Shown: piece after piece, positions 16,942-24,157 of the stretch
Position numbering within the stretch: the first letter of the stretch is position 1
How the letters are laid out: every line of letters begins with the position of its first letter
Assembly: GCF_900112035.1 (NCBI RefSeq)
Contig: NZ_FOKC01000001.1
Coordinates: 744,001-808,000 of the forward strand
DNA: 64,000 nucleotides
Reading direction: 5' to 3'
From: Nocardioides alpinus
GTDB lineage: Bacteria; Actinomycetota; Actinomycetes; Propionibacteriales; Nocardioidaceae
Made by a program: the position numbers and the translations under genes
Notes under the pieces: model-generated
Told to the model about the DNA's origin: nothing
What the model saw: the letters and a program-made list of their open reading frames with translations, nothing else
Database searches by the model: none

Positions 16942-16963
16942 CGACGGTGAACGCGCGGTGAAC
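16942..16963 (-). promoter_or_regulatory. PHO box of pstSCAB
   Basis: Reading the minus strand, GTTCACCGCGC is followed directly by GTTCACCGTCG. This is two perfect GTTCACC cores 11 bp apart, the PhoP binding pattern known from Streptomyces. A TAGCGT -10 lies downstream at 16914-16909, leaving a leader of about 40 bases before the GTG. Confidence 0.82.
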
Positions 16964-17063
16964 TCGACCGGGCCGGATGGCGTCGCGCACCCGGGCCTGA
17001 GACGACGATCACATGAACTCGTCCAGCCGCCCTTGACGTGCGCGTCGGCGCTCTCTAGAACCT

Positions 17064-17921
17064 TCAGGGCTGGTGGACCTCGGTCGCGACGATCCGGCCC
17101 TTGCGGTGGTGGACCACCAGCATCCCGCCCGGATCCAGCGTCAGGTCCGGCACGCGCAGCGCGTCCAGCACTGTGGGCAGCACCGGCCGGTGCGTGCACA
17201 GCACGGTGCTCTCGCCGGAGCCCAGCAGCGAGTCGACCAGCTCGACCACGGCCTCTGCGGACGAGCCCTCCTCGCTGAGCTCGTCGTAGAGCTTGGTCGG
17301 CCAGCCGGTCGTGTCGACGTACGGCGTCACGGTCTGCACGCAGCGCACGCTGGACGAGCTGTGGGCCGACGTCACGTCGAAGGCCGCGAGCAGCGGCACG
17401 AGGCGCTGGGCCTGCGTGTCGCCGATCTGCACCAGAGGGCGCTTGCGGTCGTCCTTCTTCCAGCCCCCGCGGGAGCGGGCGCGGCCGTGGCGGAGCACGA
17501 CGAGCGCGCGGGTCTTGCGTCGCAGGGGCCACGCCTCGGTGAGGGTGTCGCGGTCGTAGGGGTAGGTCAGCCGCCGCATCGCAGCCTGCCAGTCCACCCA
17601 CTCGACGGCATCGATCTCGTCGTTGACGCGGTAGCTGGTGACGTCGTCGCTGCCGATCACCCGGGCCGTCCAGTACTCCACCGACTTCCAGCGCCCGCTG
17701 AGCATCCGGTAGCGCTGCGACGCCAGCGCCGGCCCGAGCCTGACGTCGAGCCCGGTCTCCTCGGCCACCTCGCGCACGGCGGCGGTGACCGCGTGCTCGC
17801 CGGGATCGAGCTTGCCCTTGGGGAAGGACCAGTCGTCGTACTTCGGGCGGTGCACGAGCAGCACGTCGCCGCCCTTGCGTGTCACCACGGCACCAGCAGC
17901 GCGCACGTCGCGGAGCTCCAT
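17064..17921 (-). CDS. mutT1: MutT1-type Nudix hydrolase fused to a histidine phosphatase domain
   Basis: A 285-residue two-domain protein like mycobacterial MutT1. Residues about 5-140 are a Nudix domain with a complete Nudix box (GKLDPGEHAV, then REVAEETG). Residues about 155-285 are a SixA/histidine-phosphatase domain with VVLRHGRARS and a second His in STVLCTHRPVLP. Such proteins hydrolyse 8-oxo-GTP and dinucleoside polyphosphates, protecting nucleotide pools. In mycobacteria mutT1 lies beside ppk1; here it lies about 12 kb away next to the pst operon. Divergent from the gene at 17965. Confidence 0.9.
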   Translation of the reverse strand: MELRDVRAAGAVVTRKGGDVLLVHRPKYDDWSFPKGKLDPGEHAVTAAVREVAEETGLDVRLGPALASQRYRMLSGRWKSVEYWTARVIGSDDVTSYRVNDEIDAVEWVDWQAAMRRLTYPYDRDTLTEAWPLRRKTRALVVLRHGRARSRGGWKKDDRKRPLVQIGDTQAQRLVPLLAAFDVTSAHSSSSVRCVQTVTPYVDTTGWPTKLYDELSEEGSSAEAVVELVDSLLGSGESTVLCTHRPVLPTVLDALRVPDLTLDPGGMLVVHHRKGRIVATEVHQP

Positions 17922-17964
17922 GGAAGTAGTGTCACACCACCCCGCCGATCCGAGGAGCCTGTCC

Positions 17965-19014
17965 GTGCCGCGTCGTGCCGCCGTCGCCCTCGTGGCCGTG
18001 GCCCTGGTGGTCGTCGCGGGGCTCGTATCGTGGCGCCTGCTGACCCCGGACACCGCGATGGAGCAGGGCCTGTCGCTGGCGCCGGCCGACACGAGCCGGG
18101 TCTCGTGGACGGACTGGGAGGCCGTACGGCGCGAGCTCGGCGCCGACGTCGACGCCGGCTCCTCGCCCGAGGCCGTCGACGCCTTCCTGGCCGACGCGTT
18201 CGCCGCGGACCTGTCCGCGATGTCGGCGCTCGGCTCGTCCGCCGCGGTGATGCAGCCGGAGCTGGGCTTCTCCCCTGCGACGATCAGCTGGGAGCTGTTC
18301 GCCCAGTCACCGGACGGCGCGGTCGAGGTGATGGGGGTCGGCGACGAGGTCTCCCTCGACGAGGTCGCCGACCGGCTCACCACCCTGGGCTGGACCGAGC
18401 CCGAGGACGACGACGGGGTCTGGGTCGGTGGACCCGACGTGCTCACCGGAGTGGGACCCGGGCTGACTCCCGAGCTCCAGCACTTCGTCCTGCTGGCCGA
18501 CCGCGGCGTCATCCTGTCCTCGGACCAGGCTCCCTACCTCGAGCAGGTGCGAGAGGTCGTGGACGGCGACGCCGGGGCCGCCGGCGACCTGGCCGATCTG
18601 TCCGCGGACCTCGGCGACCCGCTGGCTGCGGCGATCTACGACGGCGACCATGCCTGCGAGCGCCTGGCGATGTCACAGGCCGACGACGACGCGCAGGCCG
18701 AGGCCGACCAGCTGGTGGAGGCGGCCGGAGGAATCCATCCGCTCACCGGCTTCGCGATGGGGCTCCTCCCCGGCGGCGACCTCCGGGCCGTGATGGAGGT
18801 CGAGGACGCCGACGACGCGCCCGGCGACGCCGAGGCGCGCGCCCGGCTCGCCGCGGGCCCTGCGCCCGGCCAGGGCGGGGACTTCAGTGACCGCTTCGCG
18901 GTGACCGGCGCGGGCTCGGACGGCACCACGATCACGCTCGACCTCCGCCCGGAGGACGGGGAGTACGTGCTCTCGGACCTGACCAGCGGTCCCGTGCTCT
19001 TCGCGACCTGCTGA
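17965..19014 (+). CDS. Secreted or membrane-anchored hypothetical protein
   Basis: A 349-residue protein not recognised by family. An N-terminal hydrophobic helix (AAVALVAVALVVVAGLVSWRLL without the last residues, about 5-26) is a signal or anchor; the rest is acidic and extracellular, rich in Asp, Glu and Ala, with few aromatic residues. The GTG start at 17965 has GAGGAG eight bases upstream; an in-frame ATG at 17920 lacks a ribosome-binding site and overlaps mutT1. There is one Cys in CERLAM and one at the very end. Function is unknown; cell-envelope location is inferred. Confidence 0.72.
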   Translation: MPRRAAVALVAVALVVVAGLVSWRLLTPDTAMEQGLSLAPADTSRVSWTDWEAVRRELGADVDAGSSPEAVDAFLADAFAADLSAMSALGSSAAVMQPELGFSPATISWELFAQSPDGAVEVMGVGDEVSLDEVADRLTTLGWTEPEDDDGVWVGGPDVLTGVGPGLTPELQHFVLLADRGVILSSDQAPYLEQVREVVDGDAGAAGDLADLSADLGDPLAAAIYDGDHACERLAMSQADDDAQAEADQLVEAAGGIHPLTGFAMGLLPGGDLRAVMEVEDADDAPGDAEARARLAAGPAPGQGGDFSDRFAVTGAGSDGTTITLDLRPEDGEYVLSDLTSGPVLFATC

Positions 19015-19035
19015 CACGCAGGGCTGAGGAGAGGC

Positions 19036-19197
19036 TCAGTCCATCGGCCGGCGAGGGGTGACCCCGAGCAACCGGTCGATCTCTTCCTGGGACAGGTGGT
19101 CCTCGGACTCGCTGGCCGCGATGATCAGCGTGGTGGTGAGCTCCACCTCGCCGAGCAGGTCACCGTCCTCGAGGGTCACGTCGAACTGGTCGTGCAC
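19036..19197 (-). CDS. 53-residue acidic hypothetical protein
   Basis: A short gene encoding a protein that begins MHDQFDVTLEDGDLLGEVEL and ends with EEIDRLLGVTPRRPMD. GTG start at 19197 with a strong GGAGGGAGGG a few bases upstream, and codon usage like its neighbours, so it is likely real. It reads like a small regulator or adaptor: beta-strand half followed by a helix starting LSQEEIDRLL. No family is recognised. It converges with the 17965 gene (22-bp gap) and lies in the same orientation as the cold-shock gene. Confidence 0.7.
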   Translation of the reverse strand: MHDQFDVTLEDGDLLGEVELTTTLIIAASESEDHLSQEEIDRLLGVTPRRPMD

Positions 19198-19309
19198 GTC
19201 ACCCTCCCTCCTGTGCGGATCATTCGACTGTAGGCGTCTGGGTCAAGTCTCCCCGACAGAGGCTGTCGGCGAAATGACCCTTTCGTGTCACTAGTGTCCC
19301 TCAAAATCA

Positions 19310-19348
19310 ACTCTGGCTCCTCCCCCGCAGAGGGGGAGGAGCCAGAGT
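19310..19348 (-). terminator. Strong Rho-independent terminator of cspA
   Basis: A perfect 17-bp stem pairs ACTCTGGCTCCTCCCCC (19310-19326) with its complement (19332-19348) around a 5-base loop. On the minus strand it is followed by TTGATTTTGA. It lies 36 bp past the cold-shock gene stop. Confidence 0.88.
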
Positions 19349-19384
19349 CTTGATCAGATCTGGAACAGGTCCAGCGTCAGCCGA

Positions 19385-19588
19385 TCAGAGCGGACGGACG
19401 TTCTCCGCCTGGGGGCCCTTGGGGCCCTGGGTGACGTCGAACTCGACCTTCTGGTTCTCATCCAGCGACTTGTAGCCGTTGGACTGGATGGCCGAGTAGT
19501 GCACGAAAACGTCGTCGCCGCCGTCCTCCTGCGCGATGAAGCCGAAACCCTTCTCGGCGTTGAACCACTTCACGGTGCCTTGAGCCAT
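19385..19588 (-). CDS. cspA: Cold-shock-domain RNA chaperone
   Basis: A 67-residue single-domain cold-shock protein that binds single-stranded RNA and DNA. RNP1 is KGFGFI and RNP2 is VFVHY; it begins [18 protein letters not shown]. The start at 19588 has AGGAG nine bases upstream; longer readings to 19627 add an unrelated tail. The 282-bp region upstream (19589-19870) is AT-richer than average and should hold the promoter and a long 5' leader, as usual for csp genes, plus the M81 gene upstream region; no other gene is seen there. Confidence 0.96.
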   Translation of the reverse strand: MAQGTVKWFNAEKGFGFIAQEDGGDDVFVHYSAIQSNGYKSLDENQKVEFDVTQGPKGPQAENVRPL

Positions 19589-19870
19589 GTGCTCGGTACT
19601 CCTGTTATCGGAACGAGAAGCCATCACTGCGACGACTCCGCATCAAGTGCGGTGACACGTCGTCCCGACTCACAAGCTGGAAGGCCCGAAGAAGAAACGC
19701 CGTTGGATCACAAACTCCGCGGGCGTCTACCTGCTGGAACTTGCACCTGTTGCAGAAGCAAGCCTACCAACAAATCGCCGTACGTCACTGCCTGAGGGCG
19801 GCCTGTGCATGAACACCCGGCCAACGGGCTTCCCGTGGGGTTCACCTCCCCCACCTGCCACCATCGGCGG

Positions 19871-21397
19871 GTGACCCGTTCCCCGCTCCCCCGCGTGGCC
19901 GTCTGCGGCATCAGCCTCGAGGCGTCCACGTTCTCCCCGGCCCTGACCACGACGTCGATGCTGGCTCCTCGTCGGGGCCGCGACGTCCTCGACGCGTGGG
20001 ACTTCTGGCGCCCCGGTGGGTCGCTCACCGACCGGGCCGCGTGGGTCGGGGTCCTGCAGGCGCGCAGCATCGCGGGTGGCGCCATCCCGGCCGAGGACTA
20101 CGCCCTCCTCCGGGCCGAGATCCTCGCCGGCCTCGTGGCCGCCGTCGCGGAGGCGCCGCTGGACGGCGTCGTGCTCGACCTCCACGGGGCGGCCAGCGTG
20201 GTGGGCCTCGACGACATGGAGGGCGACCTCGCCGTCGCCGTACGCGCCGTGGTCGGGCCGGACTGCCTGATCAGCAGTGGCATGGACCTGCACGGCAACG
20301 TGTCGCGGACGCTCGCGGAGACCGTCGACCTGCTGACGACCTACCGCACGGCCCCGCACGTGGACTGGGCGGAGACCAAGGAGCGCGCCGCCCGCAACCT
20401 CGTCGACCGCCTGGCCCTGCCGTCTGGTCGGCGCCGGCCGGCCAAGGCGTGGGTGCCGGTGCCGATCCTGCTCCCGGGCGAGATGACGAGCACCCGTCAG
20501 GAGCCGGCCACGAGCCTCTATGCCCGCGTCCCGGTGATCGAGGCGATGGACGGGATCCTCGACGCCGGGATCTGGATCGGCTATCCGTGGGCCGACGAGC
20601 CGCGCAACTGCGCCGTGGTGATGGTCGTCGGCGACGACGCCGAGCTCGCACTCGCAGAGGCGACCGCGCTGGCGGGCGACCTGTGGTCGCGCCGTGAGGA
20701 GTTCGGCTTCGTGGCCCCCGCCGGGAAGCTCGACGTCGTGCTCGCGGCGGCGATCGCCGCGCCTGTCGGGCCCTACTTCGTCTCCGACTCCGGCGACAAC
20801 CCGACCGCCGGGGGCGCGGGCGACGTGACCTGGACGCTGACCGAGATGCTGGCCAGCCAGGAGCTCGCGGCAAGCGGCAAACGGGCGATCTATGCCTCGA
20901 TCCCCGATGCCATGGGCGCGCTCGCCGCTGCCGAGGCGGGAGTCGGCGCGGACGTACGCCTCGTGCTGGGCGCCCGGGTCGACGACCGTCCTGCTCCCCC
21001 GGTGGAGGTCGCGGGCGAGGTGGTCGCGGTGGTGCCGACCGACGACAACCTCGAGGTCGTCGTCCGCACCCCGGCGGTCGACGTGATCCTCACGCGTCGC
21101 CGCCGGCCCTACCACCTCGAGGCCGACTTCACCCGGCTCGGGCTGGACCCTCGCCGTGCCGACATCGTGGTCGTCAAGATCGGCTACCTCGAGCCGGAGC
21201 TCTTCGCGATGGCGACCGGCTGGATGCTCGCGCTGACCCCGGGAGGGGTCGACCAGGACCTCGTGCGGCTCGGCCACCACCGGATCCGGCGACCGATGTT
21301 CCCCTTCGACGACGTGTCCGGCGTCGACCCGGTCGCGGAGGCGGTGCTCTTGCCGGGAGACACGTCCCAGGCCGTCACCGACCCAGCGCGGCCATGA
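19871..21397 (+). CDS. M81-family metallopeptidase / MlrC-like protein
   Basis: A 508-residue protein of the MlrC (M81) family, named after microcystin-degrading enzymes; most members have unknown substrates. Family marks are RVAVCGISLEASTFSP at the start, VVLDLHGAAS (about residue 100), SGMDLHGNVS (about 139) and SDSGDNPTAGGAGDVT (about 320), which carry the likely zinc ligands. GTG at 19871 is chosen because the conserved domain begins eight residues later; a GTG at 19805 would add 22 residues. The 3' end overlaps cutC on the other strand by 23 bp. Confidence 0.78.
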   Translation: MTRSPLPRVAVCGISLEASTFSPALTTTSMLAPRRGRDVLDAWDFWRPGGSLTDRAAWVGVLQARSIAGGAIPAEDYALLRAEILAGLVAAVAEAPLDGVVLDLHGAASVVGLDDMEGDLAVAVRAVVGPDCLISSGMDLHGNVSRTLAETVDLLTTYRTAPHVDWAETKERAARNLVDRLALPSGRRRPAKAWVPVPILLPGEMTSTRQEPATSLYARVPVIEAMDGILDAGIWIGYPWADEPRNCAVVMVVGDDAELALAEATALAGDLWSRREEFGFVAPAGKLDVVLAAAIAAPVGPYFVSDSGDNPTAGGAGDVTWTLTEMLASQELAASGKRAIYASIPDAMGALAAAEAGVGADVRLVLGARVDDRPAPPVEVAGEVVAVVPTDDNLEVVVRTPAVDVILTRRRRPYHLEADFTRLGLDPRRADIVVVKIGYLEPELFAMATGWMLALTPGGVDQDLVRLGHHRIRRPMFPFDDVSGVDPVAEAVLLPGDTSQAVTDPARP

Positions 21398-22133
21398 CCT
21401 CCGCGACCACCGCGGCGCTGGTCACGCTCCCCGTCCCGCGGTCGTGGTCGTGGTCGACGGGTCCACCACCCCCGGCGGACGCCTGAACCTGCGAAGCACG
21501 CAGGTGCACCTCGCGGGCGCCGGTCGCGGCCACGATGCGGGCGACGTTGCCGGGACGTACGCCGCCGCCCACCGCGATCCGTACGTCGTCCCCGCCGCGT
21601 CGCACCAGGTCGGCGAGCAGTGGCAGGTGCTCGACCGCCGGGCCGCCGCGGCCCGACGTGAGGACGCGGGTGATGCCCAGGTCGGCGAGGAGCGCGAGCG
21701 CCGACCCTTGGTCCGGCACGGAGTCGAAGGCCTTGTGGAAGGTGACCGGGGCGCCGCCGCACGCGGCCACGAGTCGTCGTACCGCATCCGCGTCGACACC
21801 GCCGTCCGCGCGGAGCGTGCCCACCACGAAGCCGAGGCGGGCCGACGCGGGAACGGTGTCCCGCAACGCCTCGATGTCCAGCACCATCACGTCGACCTCC
21901 CGCGACGAGTGGACGAAGTCGCCCGCGCGCGGGCGCACCAGCACGCGGACCTCGAGTCCCGGCGCCTGCTCGACGCAGTGCCGGACGCAACCGGGCGTCG
22001 GGGTCGTGCCGCCGACCCCCAGCCCGGCGCACACCTCGATCGCGTCGGCTCCTGACGCCGCGACGACGCCCGCTCCCCCGACATCCTCGAGGCAGATCTC
22101 GACCAGGGTCGGCGCGGACGTGGCGGCGGTCAC
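21375..22133 (-). CDS. cutC: CutC-family protein
   Basis: A 252-residue TIM-barrel protein of the CutC family, linked to copper homeostasis in enterobacteria although the biochemical role is unsettled. Family marks are LVEICLEDVGGA near the start, GGTTPTPG, VRVLVRPRAGDF, VTFHKAFD and ILTSG-like VLTSGRGG with AVGGGVRPGN. GTG start at 22133 follows TAGCGT by six bases (leaderless). It is tail-to-tail with the M81 gene. Confidence 0.87.
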   Translation of the reverse strand: MTAATSAPTLVEICLEDVGGAGVVAASGADAIEVCAGLGVGGTTPTPGCVRHCVEQAPGLEVRVLVRPRAGDFVHSSREVDVMVLDIEALRDTVPASARLGFVVGTLRADGGVDADAVRRLVAACGGAPVTFHKAFDSVPDQGSALALLADLGITRVLTSGRGGPAVEHLPLLADLVRRGGDDVRIAVGGGVRPGNVARIVAATGAREVHLRASQVQASAGGGGPVDHDHDRGTGSVTSAAVVAEVMAALGR

Positions 22134-22229
22134 GGATCCACGCTATCCGCGGCTGCTCGTCACCCGACCGGGAGCGGGGTTCGCTACCTTCGTGGTTCCG
22201 CATCGCCGATTGCTGAACCGGAGAGCCCC

Positions 22230-22595
22230 GTGAGCGTCCTCGTCTTCTACAAGTCCACCCCCGAAGGTGCCGAGGCCGTCCGCGCCGGAGCACGCCAGGC
22301 CGCCTTCCACGACACCGACCTCGTCGTGCACAACGTCCCGCTGCACGAGTCGGACGCCGAGGACGTCGAGGCCCTGACGTCCGGTGCTGCGTCCGGCACC
22401 GGCGTCGTCTTCCGTACGGTCCCCGAGACCACCTCTGCCGTCGACGACTACCTGGCCGCCGCTGCCGCAGAGGACGTCGACCTTCTCGTCATCGGGATCC
22501 GGCACCGCAGCGCGGTCGGCAAGCTCATCCTCGGGAGCACCGAGCAGCAGATCCTCCTCGACGCCCCGTGCCCGGTGCTGGCGGTCAAGGCCTGA
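22230..22595 (+). CDS. Universal stress protein (UspA family)
   Basis: A 121-residue single Usp domain. The ATP-binding motif G-2x-G-9x-G-S/T is seen as GIRHRSAVGKLILGST near residues 91-106, followed by CPVLAVK. A GGAGAG lies before the GTG start. The protein is probably cytoplasmic, dimeric and ATP-binding. It stands alone between cutC and tRNA-Lys. Confidence 0.88.
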   Translation: MSVLVFYKSTPEGAEAVRAGARQAAFHDTDLVVHNVPLHESDAEDVEALTSGAASGTGVVFRTVPETTSAVDDYLAAAAAEDVDLLVIGIRHRSAVGKLILGSTEQQILLDAPCPVLAVKA

Positions 22596-22677
22596 GCGAC
22601 CTGCCTCCGGGGCGGCCACCGTCTCTGAGATGATCCCCTGACGACATGGGGTCCGCTCGCGCGGTCGTCGATGTCGC

Positions 22678-22750
22678 GGGCCTCTAGCTCAATGGGTAGA
22701 GCAGCGGACTTTTAATCCGTTTGTTGTCGGTTCGAGTCCGACGGGGCCTA
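22678..22750 (+). tRNA. tRNA-Lys (anticodon TTT)
   Basis: A 73-base cloverleaf: acceptor GGGCCTC with GGGGCCT (G-U pairs at two positions), D arm GCTC/GAGC, anticodon loop CTTTTAA on stem GCGGA/TCCGT, and T arm GTCGG/CCGAC around TTCGAGT. CCA is not encoded. No clear terminator follows. Confidence 0.95.
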
Positions 22751-22785
22751 CTGCTCTGTCATCCGTCATCCGGAGGACCACTGCC

Positions 22786-24048
22786 CTACCGGTCGGCGTT
22801 CCGGGCCACGCGGACGCGAACCCACCGGCTGGCACCCGCCGCATTGACGGAGCGGACCGAGCACCGTGCCGATCGCGACCCCAGCACCGCTCGTCGCCCC
22901 TCGGTGCGGGTCGACACGCGACCACACCTCACCGTGTAGGAGTCCGCGGTCGTCGCGCGAGCCCAACGCACCACGGTGCGCGTGCCCACCCGTTCGGCGC
23001 TGACCCTGCGCGGGGCCGTCGGCGCGAGCAGAGGTGCCGGCCCGACGACTGGCGGCGCGACAGCGACCGGAGGCTCGACCGGCGCGGGAGCCGTGCCCAC
23101 GCCCTCCGGCGCAGGCTGGACCTCGGGCTGGGGCTCGACGTCCGGCTGGGGCTGGACCTCCGGCTGGGGCTCGACCTGGGGCTCCGGCTCCGGGAGCGGG
23201 TCGGGCACCGTCTCCACGGGCGGCGCGATCACCTCAGGGGGGATCACCTCGGGTTCGGGCTCCGGCTCGGGGTCAACAGGGTCATGGGCGCCGGGAGTCA
23301 GGGGATGCGGCGCGAGGACGTCGCGGCCGATGCCCAGCGCTTCCAGGCCCACCGAGACCGAACGGGCGATCTTGCGCTGACCGAGCGTGGTCGGGTGGGC
23401 TGGGTCGTAGGTGTCGACGCCGTTGGTGAAGTCGGCGACGGGCGTCGAGCTGACGCGGGACTCCGCGGTCGTCAGCTCGGCGGCGAGGTCCGGCAACGCG
23501 GCGTTGAAGGCGTCGACGTCCCTGACCCAGGTCTGCGGGATGGTGCCGAGCACGAAGTCCACGTCGGGCTTCACTGCGCGGGCCTCGCCGACGAAGCGGC
23601 GCACGGACTCGAGCATGTCCTCCGACGACAGCCCGAGCCAGGCGAAGTCATTGACCCCCAGCTGCTCCACGATGACGTCGGGCTGGCTCTCGGCGACGAG
23701 GTCGCCGATCAGCGGGGCGTCGGGCCCGGGCCACCACCACGGCTCGACCATGGCCAGGCCCCACCGCGCTGCGTGGTCGGAGTCGAAGTCGGGCTCGGCG
23801 TACGACCCGCCCCACGTCTGGTCCTCCGCGAAGGTGCCGGAGTAGGGACCCACGAAGTCCACCGAGGCGCCGGTCTGCTCGAGACCCTTCCAGGAGAAGT
23901 AGCGCCAGGTGTAGTCGCCGTCAGCGCCGTGGGTCACCGAGTCCCCCACGATCAGCACTCGCACCGGCGCGCCCTCGGCCTGCGCCTGGACAGGCGCCCA
24001 CACCATGGCGACGACTGCGGCCACCACGACCGCCACGAGCTTGCTCAC
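22786..24048 (-). CDS. Secreted SGNH/GDSL hydrolase with proline-rich linker
   Basis: A 420-residue exported esterase-like protein. Signal peptide is about residues 1-24. The SGNH domain shows block I GDSVTHG (nucleophile Ser near 37), block III GVNDF and the terminal DPAHPTTLGQ with the catalytic His. Residues about 265-340 form a Pro-Glu-Pro-Gln linker of near-repeats (PEPEPE, PQPEVQPQPD), and the last 80 residues resemble a fibronectin-III-like domain with two Cys (VRCGR, ARCSV). GTG start with GGGGGA upstream. Probable target is an acylated or acetylated cell-wall polymer; this is inferred. Confidence 0.82.
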   Translation of the reverse strand: MSKLVAVVVAAVVAMVWAPVQAQAEGAPVRVLIVGDSVTHGADGDYTWRYFSWKGLEQTGASVDFVGPYSGTFAEDQTWGGSYAEPDFDSDHAARWGLAMVEPWWWPGPDAPLIGDLVAESQPDVIVEQLGVNDFAWLGLSSEDMLESVRRFVGEARAVKPDVDFVLGTIPQTWVRDVDAFNAALPDLAAELTTAESRVSSTPVADFTNGVDTYDPAHPTTLGQRKIARSVSVGLEALGIGRDVLAPHPLTPGAHDPVDPEPEPEPEVIPPEVIAPPVETVPDPLPEPEPQVEPQPEVQPQPDVEPQPEVQPAPEGVGTAPAPVEPPVAVAPPVVGPAPLLAPTAPRRVSAERVGTRTVVRWARATTADSYTVRCGRVSTRTEGRRAVLGSRSARCSVRSVNAAGASRWVRVRVARNADR

Positions 24049-24157
24049 GAGATCCCCCGATCCACCACGGCGGATGCTACGTCAAGATCAGCCTGACGTC
24101 CTCGTTCCCGAGATGATCCACCAGCTCACCGACGGAGGAGTCGTGGCGCCGGCGCGA

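Noticed and set aside
17785..17964. Upstream extension of the 17965 gene
   Set aside because: The extra frame overlaps the 5' part of mutT1 on the other strand and lacks a ribosome-binding site, whereas GAGGAG sits correctly before GTG 17965.
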